The notes under the pieces are model-generated. The model ran no database searches. It was given only the letters and a program-made list of their open reading frames with translations, and was not told the origin of the DNA. Source: Fusobacterium sp. (GTDB taxonomy: Bacteria > Fusobacteriota > Fusobacteriia > Fusobacteriales > Fusobacteriaceae). Taken from it: a stretch of DNA of 64,000 bases. The DNA lies in NCBI GenBank assembly GCA_019416865.1, contig DXWL01000003.1, forward strand, positions 1 to 64,000, in the 5' to 3' direction. Shown piece by piece: positions 30,019 through 38,778 of this stretch (position 1 is the stretch's first letter; each line of letters begins with the position of its first letter). A program made the position numbers and the translations under genes.

Positions 30019-30462
30019 ATGAAATATGTAGCAACTTTAAACGGAAAAAGATATGAAGTGGAAATTGAAAGAGTAGAAGAGTACAGACCATTAACAGCAG
30101 CAGAAATTGCTTCAGGAGTTACAGCTCCAGCTAAACCTGTTGTAGCAGCTCCAGTAGAAAAAGCAGCCCCAGCTCCTGCAGCAGCTCCAGTGGCTCCAGC
30201 ACCAACACCAGCAGCTCCAGCTCCTGCAGCCCCAGCAGCAAGTGGAAATGGAGAAACAGTAGTGAGCCCACTTCCAGGAACAGTTTTAGATGTTAAAGTA
30301 AACGTTGGAGATACAGTTAAACTTGGACAAGTAGTTGTTGTGCTTGAAGCAATGAAAATGGAAACAGAAGTTGTTGCAGGATGCGACGGAACTGTTGAAT
30401 CAATTTTAATTAAAAAAGGCGATGCAGTAGACACAGACGCGGCTTTAGTTGTCCTTAAATAG
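30019..30462 (+). CDS. gcdC: Glutaconyl-CoA decarboxylase biotin carrier subunit
   Basis: A 147-residue biotinyl carrier protein. The N-terminal 35 residues are a docking segment, residues about 36-75 a flexible Ala/Pro linker, and the C-terminal 70 a biotinyl domain with the modified lysine K113 in EAMKME and flanking VSPLPGTV and [10 protein letters not shown]. It carries CO2 from the GcdA carboxyltransferase to GcdB. The linker is composed of repeated Ala-Pro codons, a likely site of length variation between strains. GGAAGGGA precedes ATG. Confidence 0.95.
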   Translation: MKYVATLNGKRYEVEIERVEEYRPLTAAEIASGVTAPAKPVVAAPVEKAAPAPAAAPVAPAPTPAAPAPAAPAASGNGETVVSPLPGTVLDVKVNVGDTVKLGQVVVVLEAMKMETEVVAGCDGTVESILIKKGDAVDTDAALVVLK

Positions 30463-30473
30463 GGAGGGAGAAA

Positions 30474-31613
30474 ATGAATTTCTTTTCAGTATTACAAGGG
30501 TTACTGCTTGAATCTGGGTTTGTTGCACTGACTTGGCAAGAAGCAGTAATGATATTAGTATCATGTGTGCTGGTATATCTAGCAATAGTAAAAAAATTTG
30601 AACCATTATTATTATTACCAATAGCTTTTGGTATGTTCCTTGCTAACTTACCTATGGCTAACTTAATGAAAGAAGCTGAGCCATGGTATTCATCAGGAAT
30701 TTTACAAATAATATACAAAGGGGTAAAAAGTAGCTTATTCCCTTGTTTAATATTTATGTGTGTTGGAGCAATGACAGACTTCGGTCCATTAATTGCTAAC
30801 CCAATAAGTTTACTTTTAGGAGCAGCAGCTCAGTTCGGTATTTATATAGCATTTATGCTTGCTAATGCTACAGGATTATTTACTCCTGGTGAGGCAGCAG
30901 CAATCGGTATCATCGGAGGAGCAGATGGACCTACAGCTATTTATATAGCTAATAACCTTGCACCTCAATTAGTTGCACCAATTGCAGTTGCAGCTTACTC
31001 TTATATGGCTCTTATTCCGTTGATTCAGCCTCCTATCATGAGACTTTTAACAACAGAAAAAGAAAGAAAAATTAAAATGGGACAACTTAGAAAAATAAGT
31101 AAAGCTGAAAAAATAGCTTTCCCAATAATCGTTACATTATTCTGTTCATTACTTCTTCCTTCAGTAGCGCCATTAATCGGTATGCTGATGTATGGAAATA
31201 TAATGAGAGAATCAGGAGTTGTAGCTCGTCTTTCTGATACAGCTCAAAATGCACTATGTAATATAGTTACAATTCTTTTAGGATTATCAGTTGGAGCAAC
31301 AGCAAACGGAACAATATTCTTAAGAACTCAAACTCTTGCAATTGTTGCAATGGGACTTACAGCGTTTGCATTCTCAACAGCTGGAGGAGTTCTTTTAGGA
31401 AAACTTCTTTGCTTAATAACTGGTGGAAAAATAAATCCATTAATAGGATCAGCAGGAGTTTCTGCAGTTCCAATGGCAGCTCGTGTTGCACAGGTTGAAG
31501 GAGCTAAAGCTAATCCAACTAACTTCCTATTAATGCATGCTATGGGACCAAACGTAGCAGGAGTTATAGGTTCTGCAGTTGCAGCAGGATTCTTTATGAT
31601 AATTTTCAAATAA
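30474..31613 (+). CDS. gcdB: Glutaconyl-CoA decarboxylase beta subunit (Na+ pump)
   Basis: A 379-residue integral membrane protein of the OadB/MmdB/GcdB family that decarboxylates carboxybiotin and couples it to Na+ export. The key motif [10 protein letters not shown] contains the Na+-binding aspartate; PEAAAIG-like [22 protein letters not shown], and C-terminal [14 protein letters not shown] are also diagnostic. About nine to eleven membrane spans. Ribosome site AGGGAGGG, 11 bases after gcdC. Confidence 0.95.
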   Translation: MNFFSVLQGLLLESGFVALTWQEAVMILVSCVLVYLAIVKKFEPLLLLPIAFGMFLANLPMANLMKEAEPWYSSGILQIIYKGVKSSLFPCLIFMCVGAMTDFGPLIANPISLLLGAAAQFGIYIAFMLANATGLFTPGEAAAIGIIGGADGPTAIYIANNLAPQLVAPIAVAAYSYMALIPLIQPPIMRLLTTEKERKIKMGQLRKISKAEKIAFPIIVTLFCSLLLPSVAPLIGMLMYGNIMRESGVVARLSDTAQNALCNIVTILLGLSVGATANGTIFLRTQTLAIVAMGLTAFAFSTAGGVLLGKLLCLITGGKINPLIGSAGVSAVPMAARVAQVEGAKANPTNFLLMHAMGPNVAGVIGSAVAAGFFMIIFK

Positions 31614-31673
31614 CACTTCGAACATAAAATATGAATAAGTTAGCAAAATAATTGACAGAGGAGGTTTTTAACT

Positions 31674-32639
31674 GTGAGTAAAGTATGTTCATTATCAGAA
31701 GCAGTTTCAAAATTTGTAAAAAGCGGGGACCATATAGTAATTGGAGGTTTCACAACAAACAGAAAACCTTACGCATTAGTATATGAAATTTTAAGACAAG
31801 GACTTAAAGACTTTGTTGGAGAAGGTGGTCCTGCTGGTGGAGATTGGGATATGCTGATAGGAGCCGACAGGGTAAAAGCTTATATTAACTGTTACACTGC
31901 CAACTCTGGAGTAACAAATGTTTCTAGACGTTTCAGAGAGTATTATGAAAAAGGTAAACTTCATATGGAAGATTACTCTCAAGATGTAATCATGCTTATG
32001 CTTCATGCAGCTTCTTTAGGATTACCTTATTTACCAGTTCGTCTAATGATGGGAACTGACCTTGTAAATAAATGGGGAATCAGCAAAGAAGTTCGTAAAA
32101 CAATAGACAAATTACCAGATGATAAATTTGTATATGTAGACAATCCATTTAACCCAGGAGAAAAAGTAGTAGCTGTACCAGTTCCAAAAATTGATGTGGC
32201 TATAATCCACGTTCAAAAAGCATCTCCAGATGGAACTTGTTCAATAATAGGGGACGAATTCCACGATGTAGATATAGCTATTGCAGCAAAACACTGTATA
32301 GTTACTTGTGAAGAGTTAGTAAGCAACGAAGAAATTCGTTTAGATCCTACTAAAAACTCAATTCCTTGCTTCTGCGTAGACGCAGTTGTACACGCACCAT
32401 ACGGAGCACACCCTAGCCAATGTTATGGATACTATGACTATGACAATGCATTCTTCAGAATGTACGATGTAGTAAGTAAAACTCAAGAAGATTTCAATAA
32501 ATTCTTAGATGAGTGGGTTTACGGTGTAGCAAATCATGAGGAATACCTAAATAAATTAGGTGCAACTCGTTTATTAGATTTAAGAGTAGTTCCTGGATTA
32601 GGATACGCTTCTAAAAAAGTTGGAAAAGGAGTGAAATAA
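31674..32639 (+). CDS. gctA: Glutaconate CoA-transferase subunit A
   Basis: A 321-residue class I CoA-transferase alpha subunit that, with GctB, moves CoA from acetyl- or glutaconyl-CoA onto (R)-2-hydroxyglutarate. The GDHIVIGGFTTNRKP start, VGEGGPAGGDWDMLIG and HVQKASPDGTCSI are characteristic. GTG start, with GAGGAGG upstream. It has many CGT arginine codons and C-ending codons, unlike most of the window, a sign of high expression. Two bases separate its stop from gctB. Confidence 0.94.
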   Translation: MSKVCSLSEAVSKFVKSGDHIVIGGFTTNRKPYALVYEILRQGLKDFVGEGGPAGGDWDMLIGADRVKAYINCYTANSGVTNVSRRFREYYEKGKLHMEDYSQDVIMLMLHAASLGLPYLPVRLMMGTDLVNKWGISKEVRKTIDKLPDDKFVYVDNPFNPGEKVVAVPVPKIDVAIIHVQKASPDGTCSIIGDEFHDVDIAIAAKHCIVTCEELVSNEEIRLDPTKNSIPCFCVDAVVHAPYGAHPSQCYGYYDYDNAFFRMYDVVSKTQEDFNKFLDEWVYGVANHEEYLNKLGATRLLDLRVVPGLGYASKKVGKGVK

Positions 32640-32641
32640 GA

Positions 32642-33445
32642 ATGGCTGATTACACTAATTATACAAATAAAGAAATGCAAGCAGTAACAATTGCAAAACA
32701 AATCAAAAATGGACAGGTAGTTATCGTAGGAACAGGTCTTCCTCTAATCGGAGCATCTGTTGCAAAAAGAGTATTCGCACCTGAATGTAACATAATAGTA
32801 GAAAGTGGTCTTATGGACTGTAACCCTATAGAAGTACCTCGTAGTGTTGGAGATAACCGTTTCATGGCTCACTGTGGAGTTCAATGGCCAAACGTTCGTT
32901 TCATAGGATTCGAAGCAAATGAATGGTTACACGATTCTGAAAGATTAGTAGCTTTCATCGGAGGAGCTCAAATAGATCCATATGGAAACGTAAACTCTAC
33001 ATCAATTGGAGATTATCATCATCCAAAAACTCGTTTCACAGGTAGTGGAGGAGCAAACGGAATAGCAACATATTCAAATACAATTATCATGATGCAACAT
33101 GAAAAACGTCGTTTCATAGATAAAGTTGACTACATTACAAGTCCAGGATGGATGGATGGACCAGGGGGAAGAGAAAGAGCTGGACTTCCTGGAAACAGAG
33201 GACCAATAATGGTAGTTACAGACAGAGGAATTTTAAAATTTGATGAAGAAACTAAACGTATGTATCTAGCTGGATACTATCCAACTTCATCTCCAGAAGA
33301 TGTATTAGAAAATACAGGATTTGATATTGATGTATCAAGAGCAGTTCTTTTAGAAGCTCCAGATCCAGAAGTAATTCGTATGATCCGTGAAGAGATCGAC
33401 CCTGGACAAGCTTTCATTAAAGTTCCTGTTGAGGAAAAGAAATAA
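32642..33445 (+). CDS. gctB: Glutaconate CoA-transferase subunit B
   Basis: A 267-residue beta subunit. The catalytic glutamate that forms the enzyme-CoA thioester is Glu54 in IIVESGLMD, at the same position as in Acidaminococcus fermentans GctB. GGAQIDPYGNVNST and the SGGANGIATYSNT segment are further family marks. It is translationally coupled to gctA. A stable hairpin follows in the gap to gcdA. Confidence 0.96.
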   Translation: MADYTNYTNKEMQAVTIAKQIKNGQVVIVGTGLPLIGASVAKRVFAPECNIIVESGLMDCNPIEVPRSVGDNRFMAHCGVQWPNVRFIGFEANEWLHDSERLVAFIGGAQIDPYGNVNSTSIGDYHHPKTRFTGSGGANGIATYSNTIIMMQHEKRRFIDKVDYITSPGWMDGPGGRERAGLPGNRGPIMVVTDRGILKFDEETKRMYLAGYYPTSSPEDVLENTGFDIDVSRAVLLEAPDPEVIRMIREEIDPGQAFIKVPVEEKK

Positions 33446-33465
33446 TATTTATTTGAAATAACCAG

Positions 33466-33508
33466 AACAAGCACAAAGCGGGGTTCTAGTAATCCCTTTG
33501 TGCTTGTT
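33466..33508 (+). other. Intercistronic hairpin between gctB and gcdA
   Basis: A 13-bp stem AACAAGCACAAAG/CTTTGTGCTTGTT with an inner GGG/CCC. Only three T follow, so it is a poor terminator; it may stabilise or process the mRNA, or attenuate weakly. Confidence 0.7.
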
Positions 33509-33556
33509 TAAACTAAGATTTTAAGCATTGCCAATAAAAAATTCAGGAGGAAAAAA

Positions 33557-35314
33557 ATGGGTCAATATTCAATGCCTAAATATTTTCAAAATATGCCTAC
33601 AGTAGGTAAAGGGCTTACTGCAAAAAATGCAGAAAATGAAGCAAGTATAAAAGCAGTTGAAGAGGAATTAACAAAATTAATAAAAGAGATACAAGCAGAA
33701 GGTCGTCCTGACGAATCTATGAATAAAGTTGGACAAATGACAGCTTTACAACGTGTAAATGCTTTAGTGGATAAAGGAACTTGGTGTCCTTTAAACAGCT
33801 TATTCAACCCTGAAGGAAATTCTAATGGATCAACAAGTATCGTTAAAGGACTTGGACGTATCAATGGGAAATGGGCTGTTATAGTTGCATCAGACAACAA
33901 AAAGAAAGCAGGAGCATGGGTTGCAGGACAAGCTGAAAACCTATTAAGAGCTTCTGATACAGCTAAATGTTTAAATATACCTTTAGTATATGTATTACAA
34001 TGTAGTGGAGTAGATTTCCCTGAACAAGAGAAAGTTTATCCTAACCGTCGTGGTGGAGGAACTCCATTCTTCAGAAATGCTGAATTACAACAATTAGGAA
34101 TTCCAGTAATCGTAGGAATCTACGGAACTAACCCAGCTGGTGGAGGATACCACAGCATCAGCCCTACTATCCTAATAGCTCATCAAAAAGCTAACATGGC
34201 AGTAGGAGGAGCAGGAATTCTTGGAGGAATGAATCCTAAAGGATTTATTGATATGGAAGGTGCAGAACAAATTGCTGAAATGGTTGAAAAATCAGGAAAA
34301 CAAAACCCTCCAGGATCAGTATCAATCCACTTTAACGAAACTGGATTCTTCAGAGAAGTTTATGCTGAAGAATTAGGTGTAATAGAAGGAATTAAAAAAT
34401 ATATAGATATGCTTCCAGCTTACAACATTGATTTCTTCCGTGTTGCAGATGCTGTAAAACCAGCTCTTCCAGGAGAGGATCTATATTCTATAATCCCTAT
34501 GAACCAAAAGAAAACTTATGATATCTATGAAGTAATCGGTCGTTTATTTGACGGAAGTGAATTTGCTGAATACAGAAAAGGTTACGGACCAGAAATTGTA
34601 ACAGGTATCGCTAAAGTAAACGGACTTCTTGTTGGAGTTATAGGAAATGTTCAAGGATTCTTAATGAAATATCCTGAATACAAAGAAAATGCAATAGGAA
34701 TCGGAGGAAAATTATACCGTCAAGGTCTAATTAAAATGAGTGAATTCGTAACTATGTGCGGAAGAGATAAACTTCCTATCATCTGGTTACAAGATACAAC
34801 AGGTATCGATGTAGGAGATGACGCAGAAAAAGCTGAATTACTAGGATTAGGACAATCTCTAATCTATTCTATTGAAAACTCTAAAGTTCCTCAATTAGAA
34901 GTAATTTTAAGAAAAGGATCTGCAGCAGCTCACTATGTATTAGGAGGACCACAAGGAAACAACACTAATGCATTCTCAATCGGAACTGCAGCAACTGAAA
35001 TATATGTAATGCCTGGAGAAACTGCTGCATCAGCAATGTACTCTAGAACACTTGCAAAAGATAAAAAAGCTGGAAAAGATTTACAACCTACAATAGATAA
35101 GATGAACCAAATGATCGAAGACTTTACTACTAAGTCTAGACCTAAGTTCTGTGCTGAAAAAGGAATGGTAGATGAAATAGTAGATTTAACAAGTATCCGT
35201 AACTATATGGAAGCTTTCGTTGAATCAGCTTACCAAAATCCAAAATCTATTTGTGCATTCCATCAAATGCTTACTCCTAGAGCAATCAGAGAGTTTGCAA
35301 CTTTAAAAAAATAA
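33557..35314 (+). CDS. gcdA: Glutaconyl-CoA decarboxylase alpha subunit (carboxyltransferase)
   Basis: A 585-residue cytosolic carboxyltransferase that takes the carboxylate from glutaconyl-CoA onto biotin, releasing crotonyl-CoA. It has the two crotonase-fold halves of acyl-CoA carboxyltransferases, with GGGTPFFRNAELQQLGIP and GTNPAGGGYHS in the first, and GKLYRQGLIKMSEFV, LQDTTGIDVGDDAEK and RKGSAAAHYVLGGPQG in the second. The length is nearly that of A. fermentans GcdA (587). CAGGAGG precedes ATG. Its strong bias towards CGT and C-ending codons marks it as highly expressed. Confidence 0.96.
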   Translation: MGQYSMPKYFQNMPTVGKGLTAKNAENEASIKAVEEELTKLIKEIQAEGRPDESMNKVGQMTALQRVNALVDKGTWCPLNSLFNPEGNSNGSTSIVKGLGRINGKWAVIVASDNKKKAGAWVAGQAENLLRASDTAKCLNIPLVYVLQCSGVDFPEQEKVYPNRRGGGTPFFRNAELQQLGIPVIVGIYGTNPAGGGYHSISPTILIAHQKANMAVGGAGILGGMNPKGFIDMEGAEQIAEMVEKSGKQNPPGSVSIHFNETGFFREVYAEELGVIEGIKKYIDMLPAYNIDFFRVADAVKPALPGEDLYSIIPMNQKKTYDIYEVIGRLFDGSEFAEYRKGYGPEIVTGIAKVNGLLVGVIGNVQGFLMKYPEYKENAIGIGGKLYRQGLIKMSEFVTMCGRDKLPIIWLQDTTGIDVGDDAEKAELLGLGQSLIYSIENSKVPQLEVILRKGSAAAHYVLGGPQGNNTNAFSIGTAATEIYVMPGETAASAMYSRTLAKDKKAGKDLQPTIDKMNQMIEDFTTKSRPKFCAEKGMVDEIVDLTSIRNYMEAFVESAYQNPKSICAFHQMLTPRAIREFATLKK

Positions 35315-35382
35315 AAAATAGATAAAAATCTATTAAGAAATATGTTATCATAAAAATGGAAATTTAAACTGTATTAAGTGTT

Positions 35383-35412
35383 ATTGGTCGGGCTGAAAAA
35401 ATCCCGACCAAT
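35383..35412 (+). other. Stable hairpin between gcdA and the second gltS
   Basis: A perfect 10-bp stem ATTGGTCGGG/CCCGACCAAT with a 10-base loop but no T-run. It lies 23 bases before the gltS start; an mRNA-stability element or translational control is more likely than termination. Confidence 0.7.
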
Positions 35413-35435
35413 GATACATCACTGAAGGGGGACTT

Positions 35436-36638
35436 ATGTTTGCTTTAAAATTGGATGTGTTTCAATCACTGCTTGTTACTGTACTGTTAATTTATTTTGG
35501 AAAATTTATGAGAAATAAATTCCCAATTCTTAAAAAGTATTGTATTCCATCTGCAGTTGTTGGAGGGTTATTATTCGCTATATTAACTTGTATACTATAC
35601 AAACTTAATATAATGGAAATAAAATTTGATATTAAAGTTACTAACCAGTTATTCTACTGTGTATTCTTTGCAGCTAGTGGAACTTCTGCAGGACTTGCAT
35701 TATTGAAAAAAGGTGGAAAACTTGTTGCTATATTTGCTGTACTGGCAGCTGTACTGGCAGCACTTCAAAATGTTGTAGCAGTAGCTTTAGGAAAAGTATT
35801 AGGGGTTAATCCACTAATCGCACTTATGACTGGTTCTATACCAATGACAGGGGGACATGGAAATGCAGCTTCATTCGCACCTGTAGCTGAATCATTCGGA
35901 GCTGTAGGAGCAACAGAAGTAGCAATAGCAGCAGCAACATTTGGACTAATTGCAGGATGTATCATTGGAGGACCTACTGGTAACAGACTGGTTCAAAAAT
36001 ATCACTTAAAATATGACAAATCTGATTCTGCTGATCTTGGAACAGCAGCAGCAGAAAAATTCTTTGTTGATAAAGAAAGATCACTTAATGCAGTATGTCT
36101 TATGTTTATCGCAACAGGAATCGGATCTGTATTATTTATAATACTTAAAAACCTTCTTCCTAATATAACTCTTCCAATCCATGTATTATGTATGCTTGGA
36201 GGACTTATTATAAGACTTGGTTTTGATGCAACAGGACACGCTGATGAAGCTCTTTATGATTCAATGGATATAGTTGGTGAAATCTCTCTTGCTATGTTCG
36301 TTACTATGTCAATAATGAGTATGAAACTTTGGCAGCTTGCAGATCTTGCAATTCCAATGATCATACTACTTTTAGCTCAAGTAGTTCTAGCTTATGTATT
36401 CTGTACTCAAATAACATTCAGAGCATTAGGAAAAGACTACGACGCAGCTGTAATGGCAGTAGGACACACAGGATTTGGAATGGGAGCAGTTCCTGTATCT
36501 ATGGCAACAATGAAGAGTGTGTGTGATAAATACGCATATTCAAAAATAGCTTTCTTCGTAGTTCCAGTAATTGGAGGACTATTAAGCAACTTCACAAATG
36601 CGGCAATAATAACAGCATTTTTAAATATGTTTAAATAA
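35436..36638 (+). CDS. gltS: Na+/glutamate symporter GltS (second copy)
   Basis: A 400-residue GltS paralogue inside the hydroxyglutarate operon. It carries the same twin motifs (TGGHGNAASFAP; GHTGFGMGAVPVSMA) but differs widely from the first copy elsewhere, so it is not a recent duplicate. A hydrophilic loop near residues 190-215 separates the halves. GGGGG precedes ATG. It separates gcdA from hgdC, which are adjacent in the classical A. fermentans operon. It may differ from the first copy in affinity or substrate (glutamate or a pathway acid). Confidence 0.92.
   Translation: MFALKLDVFQSLLVTVLLIYFGKFMRNKFPILKKYCIPSAVVGGLLFAILTCILYKLNIMEIKFDIKVTNQLFYCVFFAASGTSAGLALLKKGGKLVAIFAVLAAVLAALQNVVAVALGKVLGVNPLIALMTGSIPMTGGHGNAASFAPVAESFGAVGATEVAIAAATFGLIAGCIIGGPTGNRLVQKYHLKYDKSDSADLGTAAAEKFFVDKERSLNAVCLMFIATGIGSVLFIILKNLLPNITLPIHVLCMLGGLIIRLGFDATGHADEALYDSMDIVGEISLAMFVTMSIMSMKLWQLADLAIPMIILLLAQVVLAYVFCTQITFRALGKDYDAAVMAVGHTGFGMGAVPVSMATMKSVCDKYAYSKIAFFVVPVIGGLLSNFTNAAIITAFLNMFK
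35735..35758 (+). repeat. Exact 12-bp tandem duplication inside gltS
   Basis: GCTGTACTGGCA occurs twice in direct succession, adding AVLA-AVLA to a membrane segment. The repeat is in frame. Confidence 0.9.
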
Positions 36639-36697
36639 GATATAATTTATTTAAGATTATTATAGAAACAAAAGAGATATAAATTTTGGAGGTAAGA

Positions 36698-37483
36698 ATG
36701 AGCATTTATACAATGGGAATCGATATCGGTTCTACTGCATCAAAAAGTGTGATTATGAAAGACGGAAAAGAAATAGTCTGCAAAGCATTGATTGATGTTG
36801 GAGCAGGGACAAGCGGACCAGGCAGAGTAATAGAAGAGATTTTGACTAAAAGCGGAATGAAAAAAGAGGATATGGCGTGTATTTTAGCAACAGGATATGG
36901 GCGTAACTCTTTACTTGATTTAGCTGATTATCAAATGAGTGAGTTAAGCTGTCATGCCAAAGGGGCTCATTATTTATTTCCAAATGTCCGTACAGTAATA
37001 GATATTGGAGGACAAGACGTAAAAATCTTAAAAATAGGTGCAAATGGAATATTAAACAACTTTGTAATGAATGATAAATGTGCTGCCGGAACAGGAAGAT
37101 TCCTTGATGTTATGGCTAAAGTTCTGGAAGTTAAAGTAAGCGATTTGGAAAAATTGTCTGCAGAATCAACTAAGACTGTAAATATAAGTTCTACTTGCAC
37201 AGTATTTGCTGAGTCTGAAGTTATATCTCAACTTGCTAAAGCGACTGATAAAAGAGATATCATAAAAGGTATCCACAGATCAGTTGCTGGAAGAGTTGGA
37301 GGACTTGCAAAGAGAATAGGTCTTGAAAATGATCTTGTAATGACAGGAGGAGTTGCTCTTAACCATGGTGTTGTAGCAGCTCTTGAAGAGGAGCTTAATT
37401 TTAAAATTTTAACATCTCCATTAACTCAATACACAGGAGCTATTGGAGCAGCATTGTTTGCTTATCAAAAAGCAACAAAATAA
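36698..37483 (+). CDS. hgdC: Activator (archerase) of (R)-2-hydroxyglutaryl-CoA dehydratase
   Basis: A 261-residue ASKHA-fold ATPase that shoots one electron into HgdAB with ATP hydrolysis. DIGSTASKSVI is the first phosphate loop, VIDIGGQDVK the second, MTGGVALN the adenosine motif. Cys128 (NDKCAAGTGRF) and Cys167 (SSTCTVFAESEV) match the two cysteines per subunit that hold the bridging [4Fe-4S] cluster of A. fermentans HgdC. ATG 36698 follows GGAGGT; the upstream TTG at 36686 is rejected. The reducing partner may be the EFR1 protein or a ferredoxin. Confidence 0.96.
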   Translation: MSIYTMGIDIGSTASKSVIMKDGKEIVCKALIDVGAGTSGPGRVIEEILTKSGMKKEDMACILATGYGRNSLLDLADYQMSELSCHAKGAHYLFPNVRTVIDIGGQDVKILKIGANGILNNFVMNDKCAAGTGRFLDVMAKVLEVKVSDLEKLSAESTKTVNISSTCTVFAESEVISQLAKATDKRDIIKGIHRSVAGRVGGLAKRIGLENDLVMTGGVALNHGVVAALEEELNFKILTSPLTQYTGAIGAALFAYQKATK

Positions 37484-37521
37484 TTTGGCATAAAAAAATA
37501 ATAAAGGAGTGGAATAAAAAC

Positions 37522-38778
37522 ATGAGCGAAGTAAATAAGCCAGTAGAAGAAAAAAAACCAGCTAAGGTTGTACTTAGAGAGTTAGTAGAAAGAGAAGTAT
37601 ATCAAGCAGCATGGGAAGCTAAGAAAAAAGGAGAACCAGTAGGTTGGTCTTCATCTAAATTCCCTTCTGAAATATGTGAAGCTTTAGGATTAAAACTTGT
37701 TTATCCTGAAAACCAAGCAGCAGCAATCGGAGCAAAACATGGTGGAGAGAGAATGTGTGAACATGCAGAAGCTATGGGATTTGACAACGATATCTGTGCT
37801 TATGCAAGAATCAACTTAGCATATGCAGCTGGATTTGAAGCAGAAGAAAAACCAATGCCTCAACCAGACTTCGTATTATGCTGTAACAATATCTGTAACT
37901 GTATGACTAAATGGTATGAAAACCTTGCAAGAATGCATAACATTCCATTAATCATGATCGACGTTCCATACAGCAATACTAAAGAAGTAAGCCAAGCTCA
38001 AGTTGACTACTTAAGAGGACAATTTGACGACGCTATCGTTCAGCTTGAAAAAATAGCAGGACGTAAAATGGATATGAAAAAATTCGAAGAAGCTTGTGAA
38101 AACGCTAACCGTTCAGCAAAAGCTTGGTTAAAAGTATGTTCTTACCTACAATACAAACCATCTCCATTTGCTGGATTTGACCTGTTCAACCACATGGCAG
38201 ACATCGTAACAGCTCGTGCTAAAAAATCAACAGCTGAAGCTTTTGAAGCACTTGCAGAAGAATTAGAAGCAAATGTAAAAGCAAATAAATCAACTTGGAA
38301 ATACGACGAAAACTACAGAATCATGTTTGAAGGAATCCCTTGTTGGCCTCAACTTCAAAAACTATTTGCTCCATTAAAAGAAAAAGGAATCAATACAACA
38401 GCAGTTGTTTACGCACCTGCATTTGGATTCGTTTACAACAACATGGACGAATTAATGAGAGCTTACTGTGTTGCACCAAACTCAGTATGTCTTGAAAAAG
38501 GTGTTGAATGGAGAGAAACTCTATGTAAAGAAAACCATGTAGATGGAATTCTTGTTCACTACAACAGAAGCTGTAAACCATGGAGTGGATATATGCCTGA
38601 AATGGAAAGAAGATTCCGTAAAGACTTAGGTGTAGCAGTTGCTGGATTTGACGGAGACCAAGCTGACCCAAGAAACTTCTCAGACGAGCAATATAGAACT
38701 CGTGTTGAAGGATTATTTGAAGTAATGGAAGCAAACAGAGCTAAAAAAGCTGCTGAAAAAGAGGGAGGAGACAAATAA
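37522..38778 (+). CDS. hgdA: (R)-2-hydroxyglutaryl-CoA dehydratase alpha subunit
   Basis: A 418-residue HgdA/FldB-type subunit that dehydrates (R)-2-hydroxyglutaryl-CoA to glutaconyl-CoA through ketyl radicals. GWSSSKFPSEICEALGL, the cysteine-rich DFVLCCNNICNCMTKW, IPCWPQL and the C-terminal NRSCKPWSGYMPEMERR, GFDGDQADPRNFS are characteristic. Several of these cysteines should bind the [4Fe-4S] cluster. It is shorter than the A. fermentans alpha subunit (about 54 kDa), mostly at the ends. The stop overlaps the hgdB start by one base. Confidence 0.95.
   Translation: MSEVNKPVEEKKPAKVVLRELVEREVYQAAWEAKKKGEPVGWSSSKFPSEICEALGLKLVYPENQAAAIGAKHGGERMCEHAEAMGFDNDICAYARINLAYAAGFEAEEKPMPQPDFVLCCNNICNCMTKWYENLARMHNIPLIMIDVPYSNTKEVSQAQVDYLRGQFDDAIVQLEKIAGRKMDMKKFEEACENANRSAKAWLKVCSYLQYKPSPFAGFDLFNHMADIVTARAKKSTAEAFEALAEELEANVKANKSTWKYDENYRIMFEGIPCWPQLQKLFAPLKEKGINTTAVVYAPAFGFVYNNMDELMRAYCVAPNSVCLEKGVEWRETLCKENHVDGILVHYNRSCKPWSGYMPEMERRFRKDLGVAVAGFDGDQADPRNFSDEQYRTRVEGLFEVMEANRAKKAAEKEGGDK

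Noticed and set aside
29973..30434. A 153-codon antisense frame opposite gcdC
   Set aside because: Its Ala/Thr/Gly-rich product is the mirror of the Ala-Pro linker codons of gcdC, and it has no ribosome site.
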